Below the pieces are notes generated by a model. It was given only the letters and a program-made list of their open reading frames with translations. It made no database searches and was not told where the DNA came from. From assembly GCF_000762875.2 (NCBI RefSeq), contig NZ_JRMP02000006.1, forward strand, positions 62,001-126,000: a stretch of 64,000 nucleotides of DNA. The letters run 5' to 3'. Within the stretch, counting starts at the first letter, position 1; each line of letters begins with the position of its first letter. The position numbers and the translations under genes were made by a program. Of the stretch, positions 62,863 through 64,000 are shown in pieces. Origin of the DNA: Helicobacter saguini (GTDB lineage: Bacteria > Campylobacterota > Campylobacteria > Campylobacterales > Helicobacteraceae).

Positions 62863-63750
62863 ATGAAATTCTACAAAATTTATTTAGAAATTAGTGATAT
62901 TTGCCATCTAAAATGCTCGTTTTGCCCGCCAAAAAAGGCGGTACGTGGCGTTATGGATTTGGCTTTGTTTGATAGCATTACCACGCAGATTAAAAATCAT
63001 GTGAATTTGCTCGCACTGCATGTGCTTGGCGACCCGCTTTGTGTGCCGAATTTATCAGCTTTTTTAGATATTTTAGAATCTAAGAATATTCGTGTGGATA
63101 TTGTGAGTAGCGGGGCGAATTTGAGTGATTTTCATTTTAAGGAGTTGGCACGACAAAATGTGCATCAGGTGAGCTTTTCGCTAGATTCTGCCTTTGATAA
63201 TGGCTTGGATTTTGAAACATATTTTTCGCAGATTTTGCGTTTTTATGAGTTTTTGCAAACGTGTCCGTATAAAATTTATGTTAATTTACGCCTTTTTGGC
63301 AACTATGATATTACGCCGATTTTATCGCATTTTAGGGACTTTGAGAGCCAAGAAACTAAGCGGCGAATTAGGCTTAATAAACATTTTTTCTTGCGTTTTC
63401 ATAATGAATTTAAATGGATAAAAAGTTCTAAAAATAATAACTTTATGGAATCTTCTTTTGTGAATTTTGCAAAAAGCGATTTAGATTCTAAAAATTCTAA
63501 AATTCATAACTTAGATTCTAATCTTAAGCCATATTGTTTGGGTAGTATTTCTCAACTTGGGATTTTATCAAATGGGCTTGTAGTGCCTTGTTGTTTGGAT
63601 TCTAAAGGTTTTATGACTTTGGGGGATTTGAAAACTCAAAGTTTTAGCGAAGTTATAGAATCTAGAACTTTTAAGTCTTTTCAAAACGCACAAAAAACGC
63701 ACAAAAATTTGTCACAAATTTGTAAAACCTGCACCTTTCGCGGCGTGTAG
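62863..63750 (+). CDS. Radical SAM protein with SPASM-like C-terminus
   Basis: Radical SAM enzyme of 295 residues. The Fe4S4 cysteines are Cys14, Cys18 and Cys21 in ISDICHLKCSFCPP. The SAM region contains HVLGDPLCVPNLSAFLDILE. Two later Cys clusters are YCLGSISQLGILSNGLVVPCC and ICKTCTF, forming an auxiliary cluster of the twitch/SPASM type. Substrate is unknown: peptide, sugar or lipid modification are all possible. It is co-directional with the GT90 gene, which suggests glycan biosynthesis. Residues about 200-220 include a SDLDSKNSKIHNLDSNL insert from the dispersed word. Start ATG 62863. Confidence 0.82.
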   Translation: MKFYKIYLEISDICHLKCSFCPPKKAVRGVMDLALFDSITTQIKNHVNLLALHVLGDPLCVPNLSAFLDILESKNIRVDIVSSGANLSDFHFKELARQNVHQVSFSLDSAFDNGLDFETYFSQILRFYEFLQTCPYKIYVNLRLFGNYDITPILSHFRDFESQETKRRIRLNKHFFLRFHNEFKWIKSSKNNNFMESSFVNFAKSDLDSKNSKIHNLDSNLKPYCLGSISQLGILSNGLVVPCCLDSKGFMTLGDLKTQSFSEVIESRTFKSFQNAQKTHKNLSQICKTCTFRGV

Positions 63751-63816
63751 ATTCTAAATTTTCACACAAAAATGTTATAATTTTCCATCACAAAAAGATT
63801 GAGTAAAAGGATACGA

Positions 63817-64000
63817 ATGCAAGTAGATGACGCACTTTTAGGCAAGTTAGAAAAGCTCTCAATGATAAAAATTGATAGTAAAAAAAAGGAAAATTTTAAG
63901 GCTGAATTAAGCCAAATCATCGCAAAAATGGAGAGTTTGCAAGAAGTGGATACAAGCAAAGTTAGCGAAATTTCTAGCCAAAAAACGCCTATGCGAGAGG
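63817..64000 (+). CDS. gatC: Aspartyl/glutamyl-tRNA amidotransferase subunit C (5' part, cut by window end)
   Basis: The first 61 codons of a GatC-type protein: QVDDALLGKLEKLSMIKID, then FKAELSQIIAKMESLQEVDT, and PMRE at the edge. The Leu-rich helical pattern and the LxxIxxMxxLxxVDT motif fit GatC. Together with GatA/GatB it converts Glu-tRNA(Gln) and Asp-tRNA(Asn) to the amides. AAAAGGATACGA precedes ATG 63817. The rest lies outside the window. Confidence 0.9.
   Translation, partial: MQVDDALLGKLEKLSMIKIDSKKKENFKAELSQIIAKMESLQEVDTSKVSEISSQKTPMRE

Noticed and set aside
1-64000. CRISPR array suggested by the many short repeats
   Set aside because: The repeated word is 8-16 bases, irregularly spaced, present in both orientations and inside genes; there are no uniform spacers and no cas genes.

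Overview
The window looks like the chromosome of a non-pylori (probably enterohepatic) Helicobacter. The evidence is low-GC, densely packed DNA with single-copy genes of typical Helicobacter type (flgE2, fliI, motA/motB, ndk, DUF177-rpmF-plsX, murC, rimO, recA, a PutA-like protein, Hop/Hof-like barrels), poly-G contingency tracts in surface-sugar genes, and a sigma-54 flagellar promoter. I saw no rRNA, tRNA, CRISPR array or complete insertion sequence.

The most striking property is a short near-palindromic word, TAGATTCTA / TAGAATCTA, repeated throughout. Its two halves often join into the perfect palindrome TAGAATCTAGATTCTA. It fills most intergenic gaps and is also written into proteins as LDS, IES, KDSK and IESK peptides. 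In several conserved enzymes (aminotransferase, MurC, RimO, KdsD, AguB) it forms family-atypical insertions or extensions. Every copy contains GATTC/GAATC, so every copy is a GANTC site. I suspect an uptake or recognition word or a selfish mini-repeat, but that is inference.

Layout. 1-3664: minus-strand surface-glycan genes (sugar aminotransferase cut by the window edge, phase-variable GT11 fucosyltransferase-like gene, GT2). 3784-8732: exported protein and a large type IIG restriction-modification enzyme. 8737-11278: small unknown, a phase-OFF DUF2972-like gene, PPK2. 11467-14924: panB, sigma-54-driven flgE2, HAD phosphatase. 14939-17936: an unrecognised minus-strand cluster of one AAA+ ATPase and four small proteins, three of which end in the same FGDKDMI(V/I) tail. 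18074-22039: ynfA, fliI, tig, rfbF. 22090-27365: three large co-directional unknown genes, AT-rich and poor in the dispersed word. 27419-36920: kdsD, aguB, rsmH, murC, SNF transporter, ndk, DUF177, rpmF, plsX, MacB-like ATPase. 36960-44155: IMPase-like protein, CtsF/GspF-like competence protein, motB, a palindrome-filled gap, motA, ThiF/MoeB-like enzyme, rimO. 44361-49448: Tat-exported aldo/keto-reductase-like protein lacking its catalytic residues, an outer-membrane protein, a phase-OFF FAD oxidoreductase, a trpGD fusion. 49449-50318: decayed DNA and an xseA remnant. 50372-57675: a giant exonuclease-RecQ-UvrD fusion, recA, a CeuE-like binding protein. 57913-64000: outer-membrane protein, a catalytically degenerate PutA-like protein, a GT90 transferase, a radical SAM protein and the start of gatC.

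Themes. Several genes build or decorate surface sugars (rfbF, kdsD, GT11, GT2, GT90, aminotransferase), and three of the surface-related loci are switched by G tracts (one ON, two OFF as sequenced). The best candidates for an undescribed system are the tagged AAA+ cluster (14939-17987) and the dispersed word itself.
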